DNA of 64,000 bases from CAWEWH01 sp963812775 (GTDB lineage: Bacteria > Pseudomonadota > Alphaproteobacteria > Rhizobiales > Beijerinckiaceae): the NCBI GenBank assembly GCA_963812775.1, contig CAWEWH010000005.1, positions 496,001 through 560,000 of the forward strand. The letters are read 5' to 3'. The position numbers and the translations under genes are program-made. Shown one piece after another: positions 48,288-56,064 of the stretch; position 1 is the first letter of the stretch; each line of letters opens with the position of its first letter. A model generated the notes under the pieces. The model was not told where the DNA came from. It saw only the letters and a program-made list of their open reading frames with translations, and ran no database searches.

Positions 48288-48638
48288 CTCTTCTCTTCAA
48301 AGATTCTTCTTAAAGACTCTGTTTTAGTAGTTGGACGGCGGATTAGCGTGTCGCCCATGAATTCACAATCTATCCCCAGCTCCGTGCCGTAGGACCGCGA
48401 AACGCGGCTTGGCGAGCGGATGGGAAAGACCGTGGTTTGTTAACCATTTGTTAACCATGTTGTCGCCTGGCACACCAAGCCGGCGAGGGTGCCCCGTGAC
48501 TCCCGTGTCGTGCGATCCACGGAGCCACACCCTCCCGCCTGTTGATCGATTGACCCCGTCGCGCCAGAGTGCGGCCGCCGAATTGTTCCAGCGGGCGCTT
48601 TTTCCACATTCATCAACTCCTTGTCCCCCGGTCCGACC
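48288..48638. other. oriC: Probable chromosomal replication origin (oriC)
   Basis: The 351-bp gap between divergent hemE and the DUF299 gene is the position of Cori in Caulobacter and of the origin in Rickettsia. It holds an AT-richer stretch near 48294-48335 in an otherwise very GC-rich window, GANTC sites GATTC (48302), GACTC (48316) and GACTC (48498), a full CtrA site (48440-48454), and DnaA-box-like TTTTCCACA (48600-48608), CTATCCCCA (48370-48378) and CGATCCACG (48513-48521). No box is a perfect TTATCCACA. Genes left of it are mostly on the minus strand and right of it mostly plus. Origin activity is inferred from position and motif content. Confidence 0.75.
48440..48454. promoter_or_regulatory. 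CtrA binding site (TTAA-N7-TTAA)
   Basis: TTAACCATTTGTTAA, exactly TTAA-seven bases-TTAA, and both halves extend to TTAACCAT as in the Caulobacter origin sites. It lies within the hemE-DUF299 gap, so CtrA-P could silence initiation there. Confidence 0.75.
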
Positions 48639-49469
48639 GTGAGCCGCAATTTCTTCCACCTGCACCTCGTGTCGGACTCGACCGGCGAGACGTTGATCGC
48701 GCTGTCTCGGGCCTCGGCGGCTCAGTTCGAGGGCGTCTCGGCCATCGAGCACGTCTATCCGCTGGTGCGCTCGAAGACCCAGCTTGAGCGCGTCACCGCC
48801 GAGATCATCACCACGCCCGGCATTGTTCTCTATACGTTGGTCGAGCAGGACCTTGCCGCGTCCCTCGAGGAGACCTGCAAGACCATCGGCGTGCCCTGCA
48901 TCTCGGTGCTGGCGCCGGTGCTCAATCTCTTCCAGTCGTATTTGGGGGCCGCGTCGCTCGGCAAAGCCGGCGCCCAGCACACGCTCAACGCCGAGTACTT
49001 CAAGCGCATCGACGCCATGAACTACACGCTGGCCCATGACGACGGCCAGCTCACCGGCGATCTCGAGGACGCCGACGTGGTGCTGGTCGGCATCAGCCGG
49101 ACATCAAAGACGCCGACCGGCATCTACCTCGCCAATCGCGGCATCAAGACCGCCAACGTGCCCCTGGTGCCGGGCGTGCCGCCGCCGGAGCACCTTGAGA
49201 TCTTGAAGCGCCCCCTTGTCGTCGGCCTCGTTGCGTCGCCGGAACGAGTTGTGCAGATCCGGCAAAACCGCCTCCTCAGCCTCAAGGCGGACGGCGACTC
49301 GTCTTATGTGGATCGCGACGCGGTGGCCGACGAGATCGCCGCCTCGCGGCGCCTGTGCGCCCGCCACAATTGGCCGATGATCGACGTGACGCGCCGTTCC
49401 ATCGAGGAGACGGCCGCCGCCATCATCGATCTCTACCGCGACCACAGCCTCAAATTCATCGCGGACTGA
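48639..49469 (+). CDS. ppsR: Pyruvate, phosphate dikinase regulatory protein (DUF299 kinase/pyrophosphorylase)
   Basis: 276-residue bifunctional enzyme that phosphorylates and dephosphorylates a threonine of PPDK or PEP synthase using ADP and Pi. SRNFFHLHLVSDSTGETLIAL is the N-terminal signature; the P-loop is VLVGISRTSKTPTGIYLA; VPLVPGVPPPEHL and the C-terminal DVTRRSIEETAAAII are conserved. Start: GTG at 48639 fits relatives that begin (M)xxRxxFHLHL; an in-frame TTG at 48621 is possible. It is the first gene right of the putative origin and overlaps maf by one base (TGATG). Confidence 0.92.
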   Translation: MSRNFFHLHLVSDSTGETLIALSRASAAQFEGVSAIEHVYPLVRSKTQLERVTAEIITTPGIVLYTLVEQDLAASLEETCKTIGVPCISVLAPVLNLFQSYLGAASLGKAGAQHTLNAEYFKRIDAMNYTLAHDDGQLTGDLEDADVVLVGISRTSKTPTGIYLANRGIKTANVPLVPGVPPPEHLEILKRPLVVGLVASPERVVQIRQNRLLSLKADGDSSYVDRDAVADEIAASRRLCARHNWPMIDVTRRSIEETAAAIIDLYRDHSLKFIAD

Positions 49470-50104
49470 TGCGTGATTCAAAAAGCAACGCCGTGACCTA
49501 TCCGCTCTGGCGGGCATCCCAGCCCCTGTTGCTGGCCTCCACGAGCGCCACCCGCCGCACCATGTTGGAGGCCGCCGGCATCCCGGTCGAGGCGATGCCG
49601 CCCGGCATCGATGAGCGCCGCATCGAGGCGGGGGAGGGCGCCAATCCCGAAATCGTCGCCGCCCGTCTGGCGCGCGCCAAGGCGCTCGCCGTCAGTGAGC
49701 GCCATCCTGGCCGCCTCGTGGTCGGTGCCGACCAGACGCTGAGTTGCGGTGGCGATCTCTTTCACAAGCCCAAGGATCTCGCCGCGGCGCGCCGGCAGCT
49801 GCGCCTGCTCGCCGGCCGCACCCATCGGCTGCATTCCGCCGCCGCCCTGGCGCGCGGCGGCCGGATCGTCGGCGCCGCGCGGGCGAGCGCCAAGATGACC
49901 ATGCGGCCCCTGACGGGCGCCTTCATCTCCCGCTACGTCGCGGCGCTCGGCTCCGACGTGACGGGCAGCGTCGGCGGCTACCGCCTCGAAGGCCTCGGCG
50001 TGACGCTGTTCGAGAAGGTCGAGGGCGATCATTTCACCATCCTCGGCCTGCCGCTCCTCGGGCTCTTGCGGCTCTTGCGCCGCGAGGGCAGCCTCGCCGC
50101 ATGA
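49469..50104 (+). CDS. maf: Maf family nucleoside triphosphate pyrophosphatase
   Basis: 211 residues. It hydrolyses dTTP/UTP or m7GTP-type nucleotides to monophosphates, a housecleaning role. The N-terminal nucleotide motif LLLASTSATRRTMLEAAGIP is a variant of LASxSxxRxxLL; VVGADQTLSCGG holds the catalytic Asp; then KPKDLAAARRQLRLLAGRTH and GSVGGYRLEGLG. The ATG at 49469 shares a base with the ppsR stop and the gene overlaps aroE by four bases. Confidence 0.93.
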   Translation: MRDSKSNAVTYPLWRASQPLLLASTSATRRTMLEAAGIPVEAMPPGIDERRIEAGEGANPEIVAARLARAKALAVSERHPGRLVVGADQTLSCGGDLFHKPKDLAAARRQLRLLAGRTHRLHSAAALARGGRIVGAARASAKMTMRPLTGAFISRYVAALGSDVTGSVGGYRLEGLGVTLFEKVEGDHFTILGLPLLGLLRLLRREGSLAA

Positions 50105-50973
50105 GCCCGCCGCTCGACACGGCCTCCATCGCCGAGGCCTCCATTGTGAAGGCCTGCATCATCGGCCACCCGGTGGCGCATTCGCGCTCGCCGGCCATCC
50201 ACGGCTTCTGGCTCAAGGAGCACGCGCTTGCCGGCGCCTATGAGCGCGCCGACATTCGTCCCGAGGCGCTCGGCGCGTTCCTCGCAACGCTGCGGCAGCG
50301 CGGCTTCGTGGGCGGCAACGTCACGGCGCCCCACAAGGAGGCCGTCTTCGAGGCGGTGTCGCGCAACACCGAGGCGGCGCGTGCCATCGGGGCCGTCAAC
50401 ACGCTCTGGTTCGAGGGTGACGTGCTCCATGGCGACAACACCGACGCCATCGGCTTCCTCGCCCATCTCGATGCCTCGGCGCCCGGCTGGGACCGCCGCC
50501 GCGGCACCGCCGTCGTGCTAGGCGCCGGGGGGGCGGCCCGCGCCGTGCTCCACGCTCTCACCAGCCGCGGCTTTGCCCGCATCGTCCTTGTCAACCGCAC
50601 GCCGGAACGCGCCGAGGGACTGGCGGCCGCCTTCGGAGCCTCCATCACGCCCGCCTCCTGGGACGAACGCTCCCGTCTGCTCGCCGGCGCCGATCTCCTG
50701 GTCAACACCACCACGCTCGGCAGGCACGCCGGGCTGCCCCTCGACATCAATTTGTCGGCGTTGCCCGCCCACGCCGTCGTCGACGACATCGTCTACGTGC
50801 CGCTGGAGACCGCGCTTCTGGCCGCCGCCCGCGCCCGCGGCCTGAAGGCCGTGGATGGGCTCGGCATGCTGCTGCACCAGGCGGTGCCCGGCTTTGCGCG
50901 CTGGTTCGGCGTCACCCCCAAGGTCACCGAGGCGCTGCGTGCCGAAGTGGCAGCTGATATTCTCGCCCGATGA
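50101..50973 (+). CDS. aroE: Shikimate 5-dehydrogenase
   Basis: 290-residue NADPH-dependent enzyme reducing 3-dehydroshikimate in aromatic amino acid synthesis. Substrate residues are in GHPVAHSRSPAIHGFWL and NVTAPHKE (catalytic Lys), with the paired Asp in GDNTDAIGFL. The NADP motif is VVLGAGGAARAVLHAL, followed by LVNRTPERAEGL, and DGLGMLLHQAVPGF near the end. ATG 50101 overlaps the maf stop; its own stop overlaps coaE, so the ppsR-maf-aroE-coaE block is translationally chained. Confidence 0.96.
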   Translation: MSPPLDTASIAEASIVKACIIGHPVAHSRSPAIHGFWLKEHALAGAYERADIRPEALGAFLATLRQRGFVGGNVTAPHKEAVFEAVSRNTEAARAIGAVNTLWFEGDVLHGDNTDAIGFLAHLDASAPGWDRRRGTAVVLGAGGAARAVLHALTSRGFARIVLVNRTPERAEGLAAAFGASITPASWDERSRLLAGADLLVNTTTLGRHAGLPLDINLSALPAHAVVDDIVYVPLETALLAAARARGLKAVDGLGMLLHQAVPGFARWFGVTPKVTEALRAEVAADILAR

Positions 50974-51590
50974 CGTTCCTGCTTGGCCTCACCGGCTCCA
51001 TCGGCATGGGCAAATCCGCCACGGCCGCGATGTTCCGTGCCCAGGGCGTGCCGGTCTATGACGCGGACGCCGCCGTGCACGAGCTCTATCGGGGCGAGGC
51101 CGTGCCGCTCGTCGAGGCGGCCTTCCCGGGCACCACCGATGCCGGCGTCGTCGATCGCCAGAAGCTTGCCGCCGCCGTGTTGCGCGATCCGGCTGCCATC
51201 AGCCGGCTCGAGGCCATCGTGCATCCGCTCGTTGGCGCGGCGCGCCGTGGCTTTCTCGCCGATGCGCTCGCCCGCAACGTTCCCGTCGTCGTGTTCGATG
51301 TGCCGCTGCTGTTCGAGACCGGCGGCGAGAAGCGCTGCGATGCCGTCGTGGTCGTCACTGCGCCGCCCGACATGCAGCGGGCGCGGGTGCTGGAGCGTGC
51401 CGGCATGACGGCCGAGAAGTTCAAGTTGATCGTGGCAAAGCAGATGCCGGATGCCGAAAAGCGCGCGCGGGCGCATTTCCTTGTGGACACGGGTCGCGGC
51501 TTGGCTGCGGCGGCCGTGCAGGTGCGCGATATCTTGCGCGCCATCGCCGGCCGCACCGGCACGGCGGCGACACGCATCCTGTCGGAGTGA
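50970..51590 (+). CDS. coaE: Dephospho-CoA kinase
   Basis: 206-residue kinase for the last step of coenzyme A synthesis. The P-loop is GLTGSIGMGKSATAAMF; VPVYDADAAVHELY holds the substrate Asp; DRQKLAAAVLRDPAAISRLE and HPLV motif IVHPLVGAARRGFL follow, then VFDVPLLFETGGEKRCD. ATG 50970 overlaps the aroE stop by four bases. A short palindromic repeat separates it from dnaQ. Confidence 0.96.
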   Translation: MTFLLGLTGSIGMGKSATAAMFRAQGVPVYDADAAVHELYRGEAVPLVEAAFPGTTDAGVVDRQKLAAAVLRDPAAISRLEAIVHPLVGAARRGFLADALARNVPVVVFDVPLLFETGGEKRCDAVVVVTAPPDMQRARVLERAGMTAEKFKLIVAKQMPDAEKRARAHFLVDTGRGLAAAAVQVRDILRAIAGRTGTAATRILSE

Positions 51591-51616
51591 GCTTTGCATC
51601 GATTGGCGCCGCTCTT

Positions 51617-51646
51617 GATCCTCCCCCTTCAGGGGGAGGGATCAAG
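51617..51646. repeat. Short RPE-like hairpin between coaE and dnaQ
   Basis: GATCCTCCCCCTTCAGGGGGAGGGATC: perfect CCTCCCCCT/AGGGGGAGG stem, the core of the family at 12709, 46672 and 60768, without the second half. Confidence 0.8.
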
Positions 51647-51672
51647 CGCCCGTTTGGGAGAGAAACGAAAGC

Positions 51673-52389
51673 GTGCGTGAGATCGTTCTCGACACCGAGA
51701 CCACTGGCGTCGACGCGACGAGCGGCGACCGCATCGTCGAGATCGGCTGCGTCGAGCTGCTCAACCACATTCCCACCGGGCGCACCTGGCACGTCTATCT
51801 GAATCCGCAGCGCGCGATGCCCGCCGGCGCCCTGCAGGTGCACGGCCTCACCGACGAGTTCCTCAAGGACAAGCCGCTGTTTGCCGAGGTGGTCGGCGGC
51901 TTTCTCGCCTTCGTCGACGGCGCCCGCCTCATCGCCCACAACGCCCAGTTCGACGCGACCTTCCTCAATGTCGAGCTCGAGCGGCTCGGCAAGCCGCCTC
52001 TTGATCTCGACCGCGTCGTCGACAGTCTGGCCCTGGCGCGCCGCAAGCATCCCGGCGCCCCCAACAGCCTCGATGCCCTGTGCGCCCGCTACGGCATCGA
52101 CAATTCGCGCCGCACCAAGCACGGCGCGCTGCTCGACGCCGAGATCCTGGCCGAGGTCTATATCGAGCTCATCGGCGGCAAGCAGGCCGATCTCGGGCTC
52201 GGCAGTATGATCATGCGGCGGCCGGATGGAGCCGGCGGCGCTACGGCAGGCGAGCGGCTGGTACGGCCGGTGCCGCTCGCGCCGCGCCTGACCGAGGCGG
52301 AGCGCGCCGCCCACGCGGCCTTCCTCGCAACCCTCGGCGACGCCGCCATCTGGCGGCAATATCTCGGCGGGCAATCGGCCGCGAGCTGA
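51673..52389 (+). CDS. dnaQ: DNA polymerase III subunit epsilon
   Basis: 238-residue 3'-5' proofreading exonuclease. DEDDh motifs: Exo I in REIVLDTETTG, Exo II in LIAHNAQFDATFLN, Exo III in KHGALLDAEILAEVYIEL (His and Asp). The C-terminal tail with ERLVRPVPLAPRLTEAERAAH should carry the alpha-binding segment. The start is GTG at 51673. This dnaQ next to coaE and secB near the origin is standard for Rhizobiales. Confidence 0.95.
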   Translation: MREIVLDTETTGVDATSGDRIVEIGCVELLNHIPTGRTWHVYLNPQRAMPAGALQVHGLTDEFLKDKPLFAEVVGGFLAFVDGARLIAHNAQFDATFLNVELERLGKPPLDLDRVVDSLALARRKHPGAPNSLDALCARYGIDNSRRTKHGALLDAEILAEVYIELIGGKQADLGLGSMIMRRPDGAGGATAGERLVRPVPLAPRLTEAERAAHAAFLATLGDAAIWRQYLGGQSAAS

Positions 52390-52415
52390 AGCGGGACGTT
52401 CTGTGGAAGGCGAGG

Positions 52416-52458
52416 GGATCCCGAAAAGCGTGAGCGGTTTCGGACAAGATCGCGCGCC
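52416..52458. repeat. REP palindrome, copy 3 (degenerate)
   Basis: GGATCCCGAAAAGCGTGAGCGGTTTCGGACAAGATCGCGCGCC, a worn version of the unit at 3731 with the ATGATC ends altered. It lies between the convergent dnaQ and secB genes. Confidence 0.7.
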
Positions 52459-52508
52459 AAATCGTCGGCGCGGAGCGCGCATCCGTTTCGAATGAAGTGG
52501 ATCTTACT

Positions 52509-53003
52509 CTAGGTCCGCGGCTGCGCCGCGCCGGCAGCCTGCTGCTCTTCCGCTTTCTGGCGGTAGAGGCCGACGAAATCGATCGGGTCGATGTAGAGCG
52601 GTGGGAAGCCGCCGTTGCGCACCGCCTCGGCGACGATCTGCCGCGCGAACGGAAACAGGATGCGCGGGCATTCGATCATCACCACCTGGCGCAGTTGCTC
52701 CGCCGGGACGTTGCGCACCCGGAAAATGCCCGCATAGGCGAGGTCGAACGCGAATAGCACGTCGTTGTCGATCTTGGCGTCGCCCTCGAGCTTGAGTTCC
52801 ACCTCGAATTCGCTTTCCCCGAGCTGACGGGCATTGACGTTGACCTGGATGGCGATCTGCGGGGCCTTCTGCTGCGGGTTGAGCGAGCGCGGCGCGTTGG
52901 GGTTCTCGAAGGACAGGTCCTTGGTGTATTGCGCGAGGGCATTAAGGGTCGCGGCAGTGCCCTCGGGCGCGGCCGGACCGCCGTTGCCTTTCGTCTCGGC
53001 CAT
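52509..53003 (-). CDS. secB: Protein-export chaperone SecB
   Basis: 164-residue tetrameric cytosolic chaperone that holds preproteins unfolded and hands them to SecA. Signatures: LNALAQYTKDLSFENPNAP, VNVNARQLGESEFEVELKLE, YAGIFRVRNVPAEQLRQVVMIECPRILFPFARQIV and GFPPLYIDPIDFVGLY. The ATG at 53003 starts the usual short Ala/Gly-rich N-terminus. Divergent from the Tim44-like gene. Confidence 0.97.
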   Translation of the reverse strand: MAETKGNGGPAAPEGTAATLNALAQYTKDLSFENPNAPRSLNPQQKAPQIAIQVNVNARQLGESEFEVELKLEGDAKIDNDVLFAFDLAYAGIFRVRNVPAEQLRQVVMIECPRILFPFARQIVAEAVRNGGFPPLYIDPIDFVGLYRQKAEEQQAAGAAQPRT

Positions 53004-53213
53004 GAAAAGCTCCTTCGGGGCTGTCGGGTTGCGCGCGGCGGGCTAACATACATCGCCAGACGCAACAAGGCTGGCTCCCTTAGGGCCGGGCCTCGACCCC
53101 GCGCCCTTGTTCCCGGAGCGGGTGGATGTTACGAGCCGAGATGACCATATGAGGCCGAGGATCCTCCGTGTGTCGCGACGATTCCGCCACACTTTAGGCA
53201 GAACGTGCTAGTT

Positions 53214-53243
53214 TCAGGACGAAATGGCTCAGGACGAAATGGC
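53214..53243. repeat. 15-bp direct repeat in the 5' region of the Tim44-like gene
   Basis: TCAGGACGAAATGGC twice in tandem (53214-53228, 53229-53243), ending nine bases before the start codon at 53252, so it overlaps the ribosome-loading zone. Confidence 0.75.
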
Positions 53244-53251
53244 TAAGGGTC

Positions 53252-53971
53252 ATGCAGGACGCCTTTGACCTGACCACGATAGTTTTCCTTGCGCTGGCGG
53301 TGTTCGTGATCTGGCGGCTGCGCGCCGTCTTGGGCCAGCGCACCGGCCAGGAGCGCGAGCCCTTCGATCCGTTTGCCCGCCGCGAGCAGGGCGCCAAGCC
53401 GCCCGCCGACATGCGCCGCGAGGATAATGTCGTGCGCCTGCCCGGCGCCGAGCGCGCGCCGGCCGCCGACGAGGCGCCGCCGCGCGACCGCTGGGCCGGT
53501 GTTGCGGCCGCTGGCTCCAACGCGGCAGCGGGCCTCGATGCCGTTGCGGCCGCCGAGCCGAGCTTCGATCCGCACACCTTCCTTGAAGGCGCCAAGATGG
53601 CCTACGAGGCCATCGTCACGGCCTTTGCGTCGGGTGACCGCAAGACGCTGAAGAACCTCCTGTCGCGCGACGTCTATGACGGCTTCGAGCGCGCCATCAC
53701 CGAGCGCGAGCGCAAGGGCGAGAAGGTGGAGACCACCTTCGTGTCCATCGACAACGCCGAGATGGTGAATGTCGAGGTACGCGGCCGCACGGCGCAGATC
53801 ACCGTGCGCTTCCAGTCGAAGCTGATCACCGCCACCCGCAATATGGCCGGAGCCGTCATCGATGGCAGCCCGGAAGCCGTGGTGGACGTGACGGACGTGT
53901 GGACCTTCGCGCGCGCGCTCGGCGCCAGCGATCCCAACTGGCAGCTCGTCGCCACCGAAGCGGGGCAGTGA
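53252..53971 (+). CDS. Tim44/TimA-like inner-membrane protein
   Basis: 239 residues. One N-terminal membrane helix (TTIVFLALAVFVIWRLRAV), a disordered Pro/Arg/Ala linker (about 35-105), then the Tim44 domain: FDPHTFLEGAKMAYEAIVTAFASGDRKTLKNLLS and DVYDGFERAITERERKGEKVETTFV, ending VTDVWTFARALGASDPNWQLVATE. The bacterial relative TimA is an inner-membrane protein in alphaproteobacteria; a role in protein transport or envelope quality is inferred. It is coupled to mltA by a GTGA overlap. Confidence 0.92.
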   Translation: MQDAFDLTTIVFLALAVFVIWRLRAVLGQRTGQEREPFDPFARREQGAKPPADMRREDNVVRLPGAERAPAADEAPPRDRWAGVAAAGSNAAAGLDAVAAAEPSFDPHTFLEGAKMAYEAIVTAFASGDRKTLKNLLSRDVYDGFERAITERERKGEKVETTFVSIDNAEMVNVEVRGRTAQITVRFQSKLITATRNMAGAVIDGSPEAVVDVTDVWTFARALGASDPNWQLVATEAGQ

Positions 53972-55122
53972 GCAAGCTGCCGGCGAGGGTGTTTGCACGT
54001 TTCGGCCTGCGCCTGATGGTGCTCGTGACTGCCACCGATCTCTGCGCCCAGAGTCCACCCGTTGTCCCGCCAGCCGTCCCGCCGGCCCAGTTCATCCCGA
54101 TTGCCTACGCCGATCTCGATGGCTGGCGCGCCGACGATCACGCGGCCGCGCTGACCACCTTCCGGCGGAGTTGCGCGCCGGGCCGCCCGGCGCCCCAATT
54201 GACGCGCGTCTGCGCCGGTGCGCTGGCGCTGCAAGCAGACGACCGCGACGCCGCACGACAATTCTTCGAGGAGAATTTCGAGGCCTATCGCGTCGTCGAG
54301 CCAGGCTTTCTCACCGGCTATTTCGAGCCCGAGATCGACGGCGCGCCTGAGGCGACGGCGCGCTTTGCCGTGCCGCTGCTCGCGCGGCCCGCCGATCTCG
54401 TGCAGCCGCTTCCGTCCGGCGAAGCGCGCGGGCTCGACGCGGCCCTGACCGCGGCGCGGCGCCTTGGCGACGGGCTCGAACCCTATCCCGATCGAGCCGC
54501 CATCGAGGACGGCGCCCTCGGCCCGAACGCAGCGCCGCTGGTCTATGTCGATCCCGTCGATGCCTTCGTGGCGCATGTGCAGGGTTCCGTGCGCGTCAGG
54601 CTCGCCGACGGCGCGGTCCTGCGCCTCGCCTTCGCGGGCAAGAACGGTCAGCCCTACACGTCCATCGGTCGCGTGCTCTCCCAGGAGCTGAATGTGCCGG
54701 CCGCCGCCATGACCATGGACAAGGTGGTGGCGTGGCTGCGTGCCAATCCCGCCGAGGCGCGTCGCGTCATGCGCCTCAACCGCTCCTACATTTTCTTCCG
54801 CGTCGCCGATGAGCTCACGGCGCAGGACGGCCCCCTCGGCGCCGCCGGCGTGCAGCTGACGCCGGGCCGCTCGCTGGCGGTCGACGCGGCGCATTGGCTG
54901 CTCGGCGTGCCGTTCTTCCTCGAGACGCGGCTGCCGGAGCCGGACGGCGCAGATGTGCCGACCGCCCGCCTCGTCGTCGCGCAGGATACCGGCAGCGCCA
55001 TTGTGGGCGTGGCCCGTGCCGATCTCTTTTTCGGCAGCGGCGCCGCCGCCGGCCGCAAGGCGGGCTTGGTGCGCCATCCCCTGCGGCTCACCGTGCTGTG
55101 GCCGAAAGCCTCGGAGCGCTGA
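53968..55122 (+). CDS. mltA: Membrane-bound lytic murein transglycosylase A
   Basis: 384 residues. It cleaves peptidoglycan to 1,6-anhydro products. Signal-like N-terminus VSKLPARVFARFGLRLMVLVTATDLCAQ, then the MltA domain: FEENFEAYRV, GFLTGYFEPEIDG, YTSIGRVLSQ and the 3D domain with VAQDTGSAIVGVARADLFFGSG containing the catalytic Asp. The start is GTG at 53968 within the tim44-like stop; the frame is open 23 codons upstream inside that gene. A Cys follows LLCAQ-like leader sequence (TATDLCAQ) so a lipoprotein is possible but the lipobox is poor. Confidence 0.94.
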   Translation: MSKLPARVFARFGLRLMVLVTATDLCAQSPPVVPPAVPPAQFIPIAYADLDGWRADDHAAALTTFRRSCAPGRPAPQLTRVCAGALALQADDRDAARQFFEENFEAYRVVEPGFLTGYFEPEIDGAPEATARFAVPLLARPADLVQPLPSGEARGLDAALTAARRLGDGLEPYPDRAAIEDGALGPNAAPLVYVDPVDAFVAHVQGSVRVRLADGAVLRLAFAGKNGQPYTSIGRVLSQELNVPAAAMTMDKVVAWLRANPAEARRVMRLNRSYIFFRVADELTAQDGPLGAAGVQLTPGRSLAVDAAHWLLGVPFFLETRLPEPDGADVPTARLVVAQDTGSAIVGVARADLFFGSGAAAGRKAGLVRHPLRLTVLWPKASER

Positions 55123-55668
55123 ATGAAACGCCGCCATCGCGGGCTCGACGACGAGGATGCCTCGCTGTGGGCGCACGTCACCAAGGGCGTGAAGCCGCTC
55201 GCCGGACGCGGCGCCTTGCGTCACGCGCCCGCCATGCCCGATCAGGGAAAAGAGGAGCCGCCGCGTCACCGCCCGGCGCCCGCGCGGCCGGCCGCGACCC
55301 CCGTGCCGACCTTGACGCCGTTGGCGCCCATCGAGCGGCGCACCCGCGCCGCGCTGAAACGCGGCAGCGAGCGCGTCGATGCGGTGCTCGATCTGCATGG
55401 CTTGACGCAGGACGCCGCGCACGCGGCGCTGCGCCGCTTCCTCGCCGCCGCGCAACGCGACGGTGAAAAATTCGTTCTCGTCATCACCGGCAAGGGCAGC
55501 ACCGATTCGCCCGGCGGCGGCCGCGGCGTCCTGAAACGCATGGTGCCGCTCTGGCTGCGGGCACCGGAGCTGCGCCCTCTCGTCGTCGGGTTCGAGGACG
55601 CCGCCCATCGCCACGGCGGAGCAGGCGCGCTCTATGTGCGGCTGCGGCGCGGACGCGAGCCGTCATGA
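55123..55668 (+). CDS. Smr domain-containing protein
   Basis: 181 residues. The N-terminal half is charged and disordered (KRRHRGLDDEDASLWAHVTKGVKPL). The Smr domain begins about residue 85 with VLDLHGLTQDAAHAALRRFL and has LVITGKGSTDSPGGGRGVLKRMVPLWL, GFEDAAHRHGGAGALYVRLRR. DLHGxT and GKG motifs mark the nicking/RNA-binding Smr fold. The ATG is the base after the mltA stop; the next gene overlaps by four bases. The mltA-smr-xre order is conserved in Rhizobiales. Confidence 0.94.
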   Translation: MKRRHRGLDDEDASLWAHVTKGVKPLAGRGALRHAPAMPDQGKEEPPRHRPAPARPAATPVPTLTPLAPIERRTRAALKRGSERVDAVLDLHGLTQDAAHAALRRFLAAAQRDGEKFVLVITGKGSTDSPGGGRGVLKRMVPLWLRAPELRPLVVGFEDAAHRHGGAGALYVRLRRGREPS

Positions 55669-56039
55669 CACCGTTCGGCGCGAGACTGAGAGGGTTGCGC
55701 GCCGCGCGTGGCGCCAAGCTCAAGGACATGGCGGCGGCCCTCGGTGTCTCGAGCGCCTATCTGTCGGCCCTCGAGCACGGCCGCCGCGGCCGTCCGACGT
55801 TCGCGCTGCTGCAGGCCATCATCCAGTATTTCAACATCATCTGGGACGACGCCGAGGAGCTGATCCGCCTCGCCGAGATGTCCGATCCGCGCGCCGTCAT
55901 CGATACCGCCGGTCTCGATCCCGAGGCGACGCGTCTTGCCAACCGGCTCGCCCGCGACATCGCCGCGCTGACCCCCGACGACATCGCCGCCTTGCATCAG
56001 CGGCTCGATCGGGCGGCCGTGGGGAAGGGTGATGCATGA
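55665..56039 (+). CDS. XRE family helix-turn-helix regulator
   Basis: 124 residues. The N-terminal HTH is FGARLRGLRAARGAKLKDMAAALGVSSAYLSALEHG, with recognition helix SAYLSALEHGRRG, followed by RPTFALLQAIIQYFNIIWDDAEEL, a conserved helical extension. No ligand domain beyond that. ATG 55665 overlaps the smr stop. The regulated genes are unknown; coupling to mltA-smr suggests an envelope link. Confidence 0.9.
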   Translation: MTPFGARLRGLRAARGAKLKDMAAALGVSSAYLSALEHGRRGRPTFALLQAIIQYFNIIWDDAEELIRLAEMSDPRAVIDTAGLDPEATRLANRLARDIAALTPDDIAALHQRLDRAAVGKGDA

Positions 56040-56064
56040 TCCGCGTTCTAGGAGAACCTGTACG

